A DNA stretch of 64,000 nt from NCBI RefSeq assembly GCF_030684675.1, contig NZ_JAUXXZ010000081.1:1-64000 (forward strand), written 5' to 3'. Position 1 is the first letter of the stretch. Every line of letters starts with the position of its first letter. Positions 49,705 through 59,419 of this stretch are shown in pieces. The position numbers were made by a program, and so were the translations under genes. Source of the DNA: Daejeonella sp. (lineage in GTDB: Bacteria > Bacteroidota > Bacteroidia > Sphingobacteriales > Sphingobacteriaceae). A model generated the notes under the pieces. The model had not been told where the DNA came from. It saw nothing but the letters and a program-made list of their open reading frames with translations, and made no database searches.

Positions 49705-51387
49705 TTAACTCGCAAGAGGGGCGCCCGAAGGAACAAAAACAGGTTTTTTAGGCGCTGGTTTAGTATTTTTGGTAGCAGTAAATTTTGCACTCCTGTATTC
49801 ACCCATAAATAAATTACCTGTAATGGTATTTCCAGAAAGACTTCCCGTAAACGTATAGATTATTGAGTCACCTATCAGTCTGACAGAACTCTGGAGTTTA
49901 ACAGAATCCCCTTCAATTGAACCAGCCATATCATTCACCGCAAAGCCACCCTGGTGAGTTCCCTTGATCCAGTTGCCATCCTGCTCAATGAACAACTTGT
50001 GTTTGCCTTCACTGTTATAAAACTTGACATCAACATCCCATGTACCTGAAATATTGGCTGCTGGAGCTTTCATCTCTGTAGATCTAGGGCTTCTTTTAGC
50101 TGTCAGAACATTATAAATCTGATCTGCAGCAATCTTCTCTTCACCGGCCTGCATACCAATTGTAGTCACTGCGATTCCATTGATATTGGGGTCCTTACCT
50201 CTGCCACCCCCACTGGCAACTGCAATTCTTGGCTTATTCTTGCCAAGCTCATCGGCCATTTCAGCTCCGGTAATGTTTAAGACATCGGGATCCCAGGTTA
50301 TAACCACTTCAGGAGATACATTCGACAGGCCTGACATAGTAGATGGAACATGAATCATCGTTTGAACACTTTTTATGCCCGAAACTTTTTTAATAATATG
50401 ATCCAGATAGGAATCCCATTGTTTACGAACAGCCGCATGATCCATTTCTTTCCAGAGTTTCACTGCTGCAACCATACCGAACATTTCATCCCGGTCTACT
50501 TTATTATCCCGGCAAGGACCATGGTGTGGAGAGCTTGCCTGCCATGCAGCCATTAAAATATCCTTCTGACCAAGAATTAATCCACAGGATTGTGGCCCGC
50601 AGATTGCCTTTCCACCACTGTAGGCAACTATACTTGCACCACGTTTTAAATGAACAGGCGGAAATGTCAAAATTTCATTTGCCGCATCAAACAAAACAGG
50701 AACCTTTTTTGCTTTTGCAATTGCAGAAATATTCTCAAGCGACATTGGTGCTCCCGCCCAGGATCTGTCGCCATTGACCATATAAATCAGTGCTGTTTTG
50801 GGATTGATCGCATTTTCCAATTCTTCGAGTGTAGAGACATTCACCATTGTAACCCCGATATTCCTGATAGAATGATCATAAGCATTTCTGGAAGTTATTG
50901 GTACGATAACCTCAGTTTTTTCAAGTCCATCCAGATCCGGAATACGAACCAGCTTCTCAGGATCTCCGCCGGATACTACTGCCGCAGTAACCAGCTTTAG
51001 TCCGGCTGCACATCCGGCTGATACCACACCCCATTCAGCTCCAGTCAGATCAGCCAGAGTCTGGCCTATACCATCAGCTACTTCATCCATTTGTGCAAAA
51101 TTATGAGAGGCTGCTTCCATGGCAGCTTTAGTTTGAGGACGTTTTAATGAACCTCCAATGATGGTAAAAATACCTCTGCAATTTATTATTGGCTCAATAC
51201 CATGTGTTCTGTAAATATTATTTTTATCCAAAAACGACTCTAATGTAACTTCAACAGGACTACCCGTTTTGTACGGTGCAGCGGTTAAATTTTCGGCAAG
51301 CGGTGATGCGAGCGACGAATTGAATGGAATCGCGCTGCCTGCCAGTGGCAGAAGTGACAAGGTTTTAAGAACATTTCTACGTTTCAT
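49705..51387 (-). CDS. SelA/DgaE-like PLP-dependent enzyme, Tat-like leader, extra C-terminal domain (copy 3)
   Basis: MKRRNVLKTLSLLPLAGSAIP; IEPIINCRGIFTIIGGS; VAYSGGKAICGPQSCGLILG. Confidence 0.88.
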   Translation of the reverse strand: MKRRNVLKTLSLLPLAGSAIPFNSSLASPLAENLTAAPYKTGSPVEVTLESFLDKNNIYRTHGIEPIINCRGIFTIIGGSLKRPQTKAAMEAASHNFAQMDEVADGIGQTLADLTGAEWGVVSAGCAAGLKLVTAAVVSGGDPEKLVRIPDLDGLEKTEVIVPITSRNAYDHSIRNIGVTMVNVSTLEELENAINPKTALIYMVNGDRSWAGAPMSLENISAIAKAKKVPVLFDAANEILTFPPVHLKRGASIVAYSGGKAICGPQSCGLILGQKDILMAAWQASSPHHGPCRDNKVDRDEMFGMVAAVKLWKEMDHAAVRKQWDSYLDHIIKKVSGIKSVQTMIHVPSTMSGLSNVSPEVVITWDPDVLNITGAEMADELGKNKPRIAVASGGGRGKDPNINGIAVTTIGMQAGEEKIAADQIYNVLTAKRSPRSTEMKAPAANISGTWDVDVKFYNSEGKHKLFIEQDGNWIKGTHQGGFAVNDMAGSIEGDSVKLQSSVRLIGDSIIYTFTGSLSGNTITGNLFMGEYRSAKFTATKNTKPAPKKPVFVPSGAPLAS

Positions 51388-51500
51388 TTTTACTGGGTTT
51401 ATTAGTTAAGGGCTCGTATAAAACCCTGTAAATTTTTCCTTTAATTTGTTTAATTTAATGATTCTGTCTCACACAAACCATACATTACAATTCCTTTTTA

Positions 51501-52757
51501 TCATCCTTTCTCAGTTACCTGCCGTATTACACGCAGCCAGTTCAATCCGAGAATTTTACGAATACGCTGCTCTGAATACCCCAGCTTCTGCATTGCATAA
51601 GTCATTTGAGGATAATCACTTACATCCTTTATTTCTCTCGGCAGAGGTGGCCCACCATCAAAGTCTGAACCCAGGGCAATATGATCTTCACCAACAAGTC
51701 GAACTCCATAATCTATTACTCTTGCAAGCTGGTCTGTCCCCATCCAATACTCGTCTGGAATTACTTCATTATTAACGAAAGGAAGTCCTTTGGAGAGCGA
51801 TTGATCCACTTCCTCAATGGTTAATGGGCTTTTTTGTTTTGGATCTGCTGTTGCAGTTGATCCGGGCTTGCGCTTTGATTCCATCCATTGGGCATATTTA
51901 GGATTATTGAAACTGCTCCCAAACTGTATTCCGATTACTCCCCCTTTTGCGGCTAATGCTTTTGCACATTCATCTGTAATACACCTTAAACTATTCACAA
52001 TACCACGAAAACCTCCATGGCTATAAATCACGGGCTGGCTGCTCGCTTCAACAGTTTGAAGGATGGCATCATCTGATGCATGGGCTACATTAATAAGCAT
52101 CCCCAACCTATTCATCTCAGTCACAATATCACGCCCATGGACATTTAATCCGCCCCAGCGCTTCTCCCCATAACATGAATCAATAAATGCATTCGTTTCG
52201 TTATGAGCGGTAAGCTGCACTGATCGAAGGCCTAAGCGATAAAGAGTCCTTAATATGTTCAGATCACCATCCAGATCAAAACCTCCCTCAAGATCCAGAA
52301 AAGCTGCCATCTTGCCTCTACGGTTTATTCTGACAATATCTGAGGCATTATGTGCAAGTTCAATAAGATGATTGTTCTTCCCTATCTGTGCAAGAGCGAG
52401 TTCAACAACACGAAAAGTGTTTTTTACTTCATGACGGTCGGGATAATAAGGCTCCGGAGTATAACAGGAGAAGAACATTGCATCCAGTCCCCCCTCAATA
52501 GCTCTTGGAATATCAACATGACCATCCGGATAGCGATCTCCGATATCAAGTCCCTGTAGTAACTGCCTGGTCATCATATGTATATGACCATCCATAACAA
52601 AAGCTTTTTTATGCAGATCAGAATTAAATAATTTACATGATGCGGAATTAAATAAAGATCCGGATTCATCAATAATTGAATTTTTCCCAATTTTAAAAGG
52701 AGAAAATTCAGCTATTGGCAGAATCGTTAAACACTTTATGACATCCCTGCGTTTCAT
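51501..52757 (-). CDS. Membrane dipeptidase (peptidase M19) family, Tat-like leader
   Basis: MKRRDVIKCLTILPIAEF; VMDGHIHMM; FLDLEGGFDL; VAHASDDAI; IYSHGGFRGI; GSDFDGGPPLP. Confidence 0.88.
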   Translation of the reverse strand: MKRRDVIKCLTILPIAEFSPFKIGKNSIIDESGSLFNSASCKLFNSDLHKKAFVMDGHIHMMTRQLLQGLDIGDRYPDGHVDIPRAIEGGLDAMFFSCYTPEPYYPDRHEVKNTFRVVELALAQIGKNNHLIELAHNASDIVRINRRGKMAAFLDLEGGFDLDGDLNILRTLYRLGLRSVQLTAHNETNAFIDSCYGEKRWGGLNVHGRDIVTEMNRLGMLINVAHASDDAILQTVEASSQPVIYSHGGFRGIVNSLRCITDECAKALAAKGGVIGIQFGSSFNNPKYAQWMESKRKPGSTATADPKQKSPLTIEEVDQSLSKGLPFVNNEVIPDEYWMGTDQLARVIDYGVRLVGEDHIALGSDFDGGPPLPREIKDVSDYPQMTYAMQKLGYSEQRIRKILGLNWLRVIRQVTEKG

Positions 52758-52996
52758 GTATCTTATTCCAAATTAAACCCAAATAACAGGTAATTGTTTT
52801 CTGTATTTGAAAATGAGCTTCTAATCAGGGATAGCCCTTTAAATATGCTCCTGATATGAGAGAAAGAGTTCGTTTATTTTCTTTTTTCAATATAAAAAAA
52901 ACAAAATAAGCTATGCACATATGTGAATCATGATAAAATTTTACATGACCCGGCCAGGGTTCGATTTTAGAAATCCGGCATTATAATGTTAAAATA

Positions 52997-53029
52997 AGGG
53001 ATACCGTGAATGAGATTCACAGTATCCCT
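52997..53029 (-). terminator. Hairpin terminator downstream of susD-like gene
   Basis: Minus RNA AGGGATACUGUGAAU-CUC-AUUCACGGUAUCCCU with one U-G wobble, then UAUUUUAA; the plus strand would have a C/A mismatch, so minus is favoured. Confidence 0.75.
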
Positions 53030-53069
53030 CTATACTTCTTAGGCTAAAAATATCGCCTTAAAATTCAGA

Positions 53070-54494
53070 CTACCAACCAGTATTTTGCGTCAATTTAGGA
53101 TTGATATCCAACTCCAACTGAGGAATTGGGAATAAGGCATGCTTGGTAGTATATCCCAGGGGACCTAATTCCTGAACAGCTAAACCCCATCTTCTCAAAT
53201 CATTAAAACGGATGAATTCAAACATCAACTCAACCTGTCTTTCTTTATTGATGGCATTGAACATGGTTGCTTTTGTACCTGTATCGGTAGCTGTTAATGC
53301 AGGCATATTCACTGACGGTCTGGCACGAACCTGATTTACAGCAGCTCTGGCCTCAGGTAGTTTGTTCAGCTCATTTGCTGCTTCAGCATACATCAATAAA
53401 ACATCAGCATAACGAATAATAGGATAGTTTATACCATTGCTATTGACGTACATAATAGGCCACATACCTTTCTTTACCGCATAGCCGGTAGCTGACCAAA
53501 CCGCACTAAATGTAGACAGGGCTGTACTAACATTCGGAGCGAATGTATCACCTGGCTTGAAGATTGACATACCACGTCGTGGATCTGCCGGATCAAATGC
53601 ATCAAATGCTCTTTTGGTAGCCAAACCTGAACCAGTAGCTCCATTCACTGCAGGAAGATAACTTCCATTACGGCCATTTGTGCCACTACCACCAATATCG
53701 GCAAATTGAACCTCAAAAATGGATTCTTTATTGTTTTCGAAACTACGGTGCCATACTTCCTGGAAGTTATCCATCAAACCATATTTCCCTGAATTGATTA
53801 CCAGTAAAAAGTATTTCTCAGCGTTGGCATAATCCTTATTGTACAGATAAACTTTTCCAAGCAATGCCTGAGCCGCTCCCTTAGTTACTCTTCCCAAATT
53901 AGCACCGCTATGGGAAACTGGCAAACCCGCTTCTGCTGCCAATAAATCGGCAATTATAACTTTATACACATCGGCAGCAGGAGTTCTTGCAACCAGTGCG
54001 GCATCAGTATTCGGTAATGGTTGTGTGATCAATGGAACTGCACCGAATATATTAACGAGATCAAAATAGAAAAGAGCTCTTAGAAATTTAGCTTCCCCTA
54101 AATATTGATTCTTTAAGGCATCTGCCATATTAATTGCAGGAATATTCGTAATGGCAAGATTAGACCTGTATACTCCTTCATACAATCCTCTCCAGGTATC
54201 ATGAATCTGATTCAGTGCCGGAAAGTAAGTGAAATTATTATACTCCAAAGGAACTGTATTGGAAAGTAAAACCTCACCGGATGGCACATCATAAATCCGC
54301 TGGAGATTAATACTCCAGGCACTTTGAAGAGAAACATAAATTGCATTAACTCCTAACTGAGCTCTTTCTGCGGAATTATAAAAACCTTCCTCCGTCAATG
54401 CATCCGGTGGTGATTTTTCTAAAAACTCCTTCTTACAACCTGCAAATAACAAAAGCATTAACATGGTTGATATACCTAATTTTAGATTTTTCAT
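53070..54494 (-). CDS. RagB/SusD family nutrient-uptake outer membrane lipoprotein
   Basis: MLLLFAGCKKEFLEKSPPDALTEEGFYNSAERAQLGVNAIY; ends with LFPIPQLELDINPKLTQNTGW. Confidence 0.96.
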   Translation of the reverse strand: MKNLKLGISTMLMLLLFAGCKKEFLEKSPPDALTEEGFYNSAERAQLGVNAIYVSLQSAWSINLQRIYDVPSGEVLLSNTVPLEYNNFTYFPALNQIHDTWRGLYEGVYRSNLAITNIPAINMADALKNQYLGEAKFLRALFYFDLVNIFGAVPLITQPLPNTDAALVARTPAADVYKVIIADLLAAEAGLPVSHSGANLGRVTKGAAQALLGKVYLYNKDYANAEKYFLLVINSGKYGLMDNFQEVWHRSFENNKESIFEVQFADIGGSGTNGRNGSYLPAVNGATGSGLATKRAFDAFDPADPRRGMSIFKPGDTFAPNVSTALSTFSAVWSATGYAVKKGMWPIMYVNSNGINYPIIRYADVLLMYAEAANELNKLPEARAAVNQVRARPSVNMPALTATDTGTKATMFNAINKERQVELMFEFIRFNDLRRWGLAVQELGPLGYTTKHALFPIPQLELDINPKLTQNTGW

Positions 54495-54555
54495 TTTCTT
54501 GTATTTTTAATTTCTTAATGAACTGATTAATTAGATAATTCTACGATCTAAACGA

Positions 54556-57500
54556 TTAGAAAGTCAAATTAACTCCGAATGAATAAACGCTGGGGATAGG
54601 AGTTGAACCTGTATCTACTCCAAAACCAAGTGGACTCATTGAGTCATCATTGAAACCTACTCCTCCCAATGTATCCGCATTGTAGTTCGGATATTTGGTA
54701 ATAGTAAATAAGTTTTGTCCATTAAAATAAATTCTTGCATTTCTGGCACCCACTCTCTTAATTAAACTTTGAGGAAGTGTATAACCAATCTGGAAATTCT
54801 GCATTCTCAGGAAATCTGCATCCAATACATAGTCAGACTGACTACGATTGTTCTGATTCGTATCACCACGAACTGCACGTGGTAGGGTATTTGATGTACC
54901 AGGTCCTTTCCAACGATCTAAAACAGTGGTTTTATTGTTCCATTCGCCCTGCATGGTTTCAAGATAGACACCCTGTGAATCATATAACTTTTTACCACTG
55001 GTTCCATAAAAACTCATATTGACATCAAAACCTTTCCAACTGGCATCAGCTGCAAATCCGTAATCAAAATCCGGCCATGGATCACCAATATTGGTTCTGT
55101 CATTGGCATCTACTTTACCATCGCCATTAATATCCCTAAATCTTCTATCACCCGGTTTGGCACCAACCTGCGTTGGATGTGCATTAATCTCAGCTTGAGT
55201 CTGGAAGATACCATCATTGATATGACCGTAGAAGTGCGACATTGGCAATCCCGGCATGGTGCGGGTAAAAGTTCCTGAGTAGTACACATTTTCCACAAGG
55301 TTGATGATACTGGTACCAGTACCTAATGAGATTACTTTATTACGCACATTTGATAAGTTACCAGAAACACCATATTTCAATTCACCACTGCCTCCTCTGT
55401 AACCTAACAAGAATTCCATACCCTTATTCTGCAATTGAGCAGCATTTTGGAAAGGTCCTGCATCACGGGCAAATCCTGTTACTGTTGAAATTGGTGTACG
55501 AACAAGAATTCCATCTGTATCCTTTATCCAATAATCGGCAGTGAAATAAATTTTATTCTGAAGAAAGCTTAAGTCTACCCCAATATTGGTTTGAGTAGTT
55601 GTTTCCCAACGAAGATTTGGATTTCCTAAGTTGTTAACCACTGCTGCAGGAGCTAATTGGTCAGCACCGAAGAAATATCTGGCATTGGTTGAAACAACAG
55701 TCTGATTACTATAGTTACCAATATCCTGGTTACCCAATTGTCCCCAACTTGCTCTGACCTTTAAACCGCTGATCAGTTTGGAATCCTTCAGGAAATTTTC
55801 CTGATCCACATTCCAGCCTACAGCAAGAGATGGGAAATTTCCATATCGATTGGCATCACCAAACCGTGAAGAACCATCACGACGGATGGTAGCAGTAACC
55901 AAATATCTGTCGAACAAAGTAATATTTGCTCTACCCAGGAAGGATCTCAAAGCCCACTCATTTTCAGTTCCACCAATGGTAAACACTCCGGTACCTGCAT
56001 TCAACACCTGAATATCATTACTTGGGAAATCTCTTCTGCTACCATTAATACCATTTCCAAAAAAATTCTGCTGAGTAAAACCACCCAATAAATTGATCCT
56101 GTAGTTTTCTTTAATAACCTTATTATAAGTCAGGGTATTCTCAACCAGATATTCATACGACTCGTTCAAACTTGTGTTTAAAGACCTTACATTACTTCCT
56201 CTGTTATTCATCTGAAACTGAGGCACATAATTTTTGAATCTTCTTTGACCCATGTTCATACCTCCATTCAGCTTATATTCCAGATCAGGGAGGATCTTAA
56301 AGGAAGCATATGCACTTCCAATTATTTTATTGTTAAATGTATATGCCCTGTTCATGTCACGACGGCCAAGAATATTATCCCTGTTATTCACACCGGTAGT
56401 TGCTGGTGAAGGACCGGCATAACCGCTATCATTATTAGGATCATAAATTGGCATAGTAGGTGCCGCACCCATCATGTAAGCTAAATCCAGATTATTGCCA
56501 AAATTTAAATTCAGACCCTCTTCTTTACTGGCGATTAAGGATTGTCCGATAGTTAACCTTCCGATTTTGAACTCAGTTTTTACCCTTGAATAATAGCGCT
56601 TATAGGTACGGAATGCCAATACACTTTCCTGATCAAAAATACCACCGGAAATAGAATAACTGGCATCCTTTGTGCCACCCGAAACTGTAAGTGAGTGATC
56701 CTGTATTGGGGCAGGATTTATTGCAGCATCCTGCCAATCTGTATTAGTTTTAAGATTATTAGGATCATTCATTGCCGGTTGTAAAGGAAAGAAGTTACCA
56801 TTTACATGGGCCTCATTGATTACATCAGCCATTTGCTGAGAATTCAGTAAAGGAATGAATTTATTAAAAGACTGAATACCATAGTAAGAATTAAAACTGA
56901 TTGAAGGAGCACGATTCCCACCACTCTTGGTAGTAATTAGAATAACCCCATTTGCAGATCTTGCACCATAAATCGCCGCTGCAGATCCATCCTTTAATAC
57001 TGTGGTCGATTGAACATCATTCGGGTTGATGCTGTTGATATCTGATGCCTCCATTGGCATACCATCCACTACATAAAGTGGTCCGGAGCCTCCAAATGTA
57101 TTTAATCCCCTGATACGAACGTTCACATTCTCACCCGGATCACCTGAAGTACTGGTGAAAGCCACACCGGCAACTTTACCTTGCAAAGCCTGATTGATGT
57201 TTGAGAATGCCTGATCTTTAATATCCTTTGATGTTACTGAAACAACAGATCCTGTTAAATCACTTTTCTTCTGAGTACCATAACCAACTACCACTACTTC
57301 CTGAAGTGCTTCAGTATTTTGCTCCAAGGTTACATCAAGGCTTGTACGGCCTGACATAGATACCTCTTTAGTAGTATAACCTATATAGGTAAACACTAAT
57401 ACACTTGAACCATCCGGAACATTAATGGTATAACGACCATTAGCATCAGTACTTACACCGATTGCAGTTCCTTTCACTTTAACACTAACACCGATCAATG

Positions 57501-57960
57501 ATTCTCCTTTTGAATCACTAACCTGCCCTCTCACTTCTGTAGGAGGTGCCTTTTCTGTAAGTTTCTTGATATCGATTAGGGCAGACGGCAATAAAGTCAA
57601 TGACTTTTGCTGTACAATAATGGTGTTATTACTAATAGTATAGGTGAGGGACTGATTTGAAAAAGATTTTTCAAGTACATCCCTGAGGGGTGCATTACTC
57701 ACATTGATACTCACCGGTTTGGCTTCGTTTATCAATGGTGTAATGTACACCAGATCGTAACCCGTTTGGGTTCCAATCTCTTTTAAGACCGTCTCAAGTT
57801 TGGCATTCTTAAATTTTAAGCTCACCGTTTGAGAGAATGATGCAGCACTACTTATTTGAAGTAGGGCTGTGACCAATAAAACAAAAGTTAGTTTTATCAT
57901 CAACAAGAGTTTTATTATGTAATCAGATGGCCTACATATGGTTAATGAATAGAATTTCAT
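54556..57960 (-). CDS. SusC/RagA TonB-linked outer membrane protein with N-terminal STN signalling domain
   Basis: STN segment VSLKFKNAKLETVLKEIGTQTGYDLVY; GVSVKVKGTAIGVSTDANGRYTI; EVVVVGYGTQKKSDLTGSV; C-terminal beta-barrel ending F. Confidence 0.97.
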   Translation of the reverse strand: MKFYSLTICRPSDYIIKLLLMIKLTFVLLVTALLQISSAASFSQTVSLKFKNAKLETVLKEIGTQTGYDLVYITPLINEAKPVSINVSNAPLRDVLEKSFSNQSLTYTISNNTIIVQQKSLTLLPSALIDIKKLTEKAPPTEVRGQVSDSKGESLIGVSVKVKGTAIGVSTDANGRYTINVPDGSSVLVFTYIGYTTKEVSMSGRTSLDVTLEQNTEALQEVVVVGYGTQKKSDLTGSVVSVTSKDIKDQAFSNINQALQGKVAGVAFTSTSGDPGENVNVRIRGLNTFGGSGPLYVVDGMPMEASDINSINPNDVQSTTVLKDGSAAAIYGARSANGVILITTKSGGNRAPSISFNSYYGIQSFNKFIPLLNSQQMADVINEAHVNGNFFPLQPAMNDPNNLKTNTDWQDAAINPAPIQDHSLTVSGGTKDASYSISGGIFDQESVLAFRTYKRYYSRVKTEFKIGRLTIGQSLIASKEEGLNLNFGNNLDLAYMMGAAPTMPIYDPNNDSGYAGPSPATTGVNNRDNILGRRDMNRAYTFNNKIIGSAYASFKILPDLEYKLNGGMNMGQRRFKNYVPQFQMNNRGSNVRSLNTSLNESYEYLVENTLTYNKVIKENYRINLLGGFTQQNFFGNGINGSRRDFPSNDIQVLNAGTGVFTIGGTENEWALRSFLGRANITLFDRYLVTATIRRDGSSRFGDANRYGNFPSLAVGWNVDQENFLKDSKLISGLKVRASWGQLGNQDIGNYSNQTVVSTNARYFFGADQLAPAAVVNNLGNPNLRWETTTQTNIGVDLSFLQNKIYFTADYWIKDTDGILVRTPISTVTGFARDAGPFQNAAQLQNKGMEFLLGYRGGSGELKYGVSGNLSNVRNKVISLGTGTSIINLVENVYYSGTFTRTMPGLPMSHFYGHINDGIFQTQAEINAHPTQVGAKPGDRRFRDINGDGKVDANDRTNIGDPWPDFDYGFAADASWKGFDVNMSFYGTSGKKLYDSQGVYLETMQGEWNNKTTVLDRWKGPGTSNTLPRAVRGDTNQNNRSQSDYVLDADFLRMQNFQIGYTLPQSLIKRVGARNARIYFNGQNLFTITKYPNYNADTLGGVGFNDDSMSPLGFGVDTGSTPIPSVYSFGVNLTF

Positions 57961-57967
57961 ATCTTTG
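57960..57967 (+). promoter_or_regulatory. Possible plus-strand -7 box (TATCTTTG) antisense to the susC start
   Basis: Exact TAnnTTTG match; no convincing -33 TTG at 19-21 nt, so may be chance. Confidence 0.25.
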
Positions 57968-58024
57968 CGCGTTTGGGTTTAGTTAATACTTGTTCACAAC
58001 AATTAAATTGGTAACCCGAATATG

Positions 58025-58059
58025 GTCAGGGGCGTTGCAACCGCTCCTGGCTTTTTTTT
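58025..58059 (+). terminator. Intrinsic terminator on plus strand, antisense to the susC leader
   Basis: GTCAGGGGCG-ttgcaac-CGCTCCTGGC (10 bp incl. G-U wobbles) then T8 on the plus strand; the minus strand has an A/C mismatch and no U tract. Confidence 0.65.
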
Positions 58060-58091
58060 GTTAGATTACCATTAGCTTTTAAGGGTCTATT

Positions 58092-59330
58092 TCATCGCAT
58101 AACAGTAATCCTCCTTCCTTCAACTTTAAAATGAACGGCATTAGTTAATTGAAGTACATTTAATACTTCATTAATATCTTTGGATCGGGAAATATTTCCT
58201 CCAAAACCAACATCAGGTATATTTCCTGAATAATTAACCTCCACATTATACCACCTTGATACCTTTCTCATGATACTCTGGATGTCTTCATCTTTAAATA
58301 AAAAATAGCCGTTCTTCCAGGCGGTTACTTCTTCTGTATCGGCCTCAATCACTTTGGACGATTTCATATTGGGTTGAAATTGTTGCCCCGGACTTAACAA
58401 AACAACTCTATCCTTATAAATAATCTTTACCGAACCTTCAATTAGTGTTGTTTTAAAGGTCTCTTCATCAGAATAAGAGTTGATATTAAACTGAGTACCT
58501 AAAACTTCCACAATCTGATCCTTAGTGATTACCTTGAATGGCTTATTTGGGTTTTTAGCCACATCAAAATAGGCTTCACCATTCAATTCAACTTCACGTG
58601 TATTTCCGGAGAACAAAGCAGGGAACCGCAAAGTTGAAGCTGAATTCAACCATACTTTACTTCCATCAGGCAAATTAATCTGATACTTCCCTCCAAAAGG
58701 AGTTTCTATTTTATTGTAAATCACTTCCTCCGGTAATGTTTCGGATACAGAATTCACATTCTTAGCAAATGAATACAGTAACTCTCCATCGGCAGTCTTT
58801 TGAATACTTACACCAGCCTGGTTCGCTAATAAACCTTTCTTTGCGTCTTCTAAAATAATTTTAGAACCATCCGAAAGTGTCAAAACAGCCTTATCACCAC
58901 CGGGTTTGATTATTGCCTTTTCCTTGATGGTTTCGGATTCAGAAAGTGCTACATGAGTATCTATAGTTCTGTTGGTATAAAAGTAGAGGCCAATAGAAAG
59001 CATTGCAAGGATACTTGCGGCTACGCCTACCTGATACCATGCTCTGATTACATGCTTGCCAGACCTGTCAGAATCTGGTTCCTGTCCAAATTTATCGTTT
59101 GTGACAATATTCTGAAAAATTGCATCCTTTTCTTCATTGGTCAAAGAAGCACATCGCTTCATTTTTCCAAGCTCCTGATCGATCGCAAAATTGATGCTCT
59201 CATCATCATCATCTGATCTTAAATAACCAAATAAGTGCTCAAATTCATCCCTGCTGATTTTTCCTTCAGCAAAAAGACTTAAAAGCTCATCTAATTTATT
59301 TTGATTCATTATCGCCTGTGCAAAACTCAA
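58092..59330 (-). CDS. FecR family anti-sigma factor
   Basis: Central TM; NKIETPFGGKYQINLPDGSKVWLNSASTLRFPALF; EVELNGEAYFDVAKNPNKPFKV. Confidence 0.96.
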   Translation of the reverse strand: MSFAQAIMNQNKLDELLSLFAEGKISRDEFEHLFGYLRSDDDDESINFAIDQELGKMKRCASLTNEEKDAIFQNIVTNDKFGQEPDSDRSGKHVIRAWYQVGVAASILAMLSIGLYFYTNRTIDTHVALSESETIKEKAIIKPGGDKAVLTLSDGSKIILEDAKKGLLANQAGVSIQKTADGELLYSFAKNVNSVSETLPEEVIYNKIETPFGGKYQINLPDGSKVWLNSASTLRFPALFSGNTREVELNGEAYFDVAKNPNKPFKVITKDQIVEVLGTQFNINSYSDEETFKTTLIEGSVKIIYKDRVVLLSPGQQFQPNMKSSKVIEADTEEVTAWKNGYFLFKDEDIQSIMRKVSRWYNVEVNYSGNIPDVGFGGNISRSKDINEVLNVLQLTNAVHFKVEGRRITVMR

Positions 59331-59419
59331 AATGATTTATTGCTAATACACCCCAACAACAAAACAGGACTAGTCTTAATAAATATTTATTGAAAAAAAA
59401 TAATAGATGGGGATTCCTT

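Noticed and set aside
38871-51387. Annotation as L-seryl-tRNA(Sec) selenium transferase (SelA)
   Set aside because: Export leaders, C-terminal extra domain and amidohydrolase context do not fit SelA; DgaE-like is closer.
52945-52975. T-loop-like ggttcgatttta suggesting a tRNA
   Set aside because: No matching acceptor, D or anticodon stems around it.
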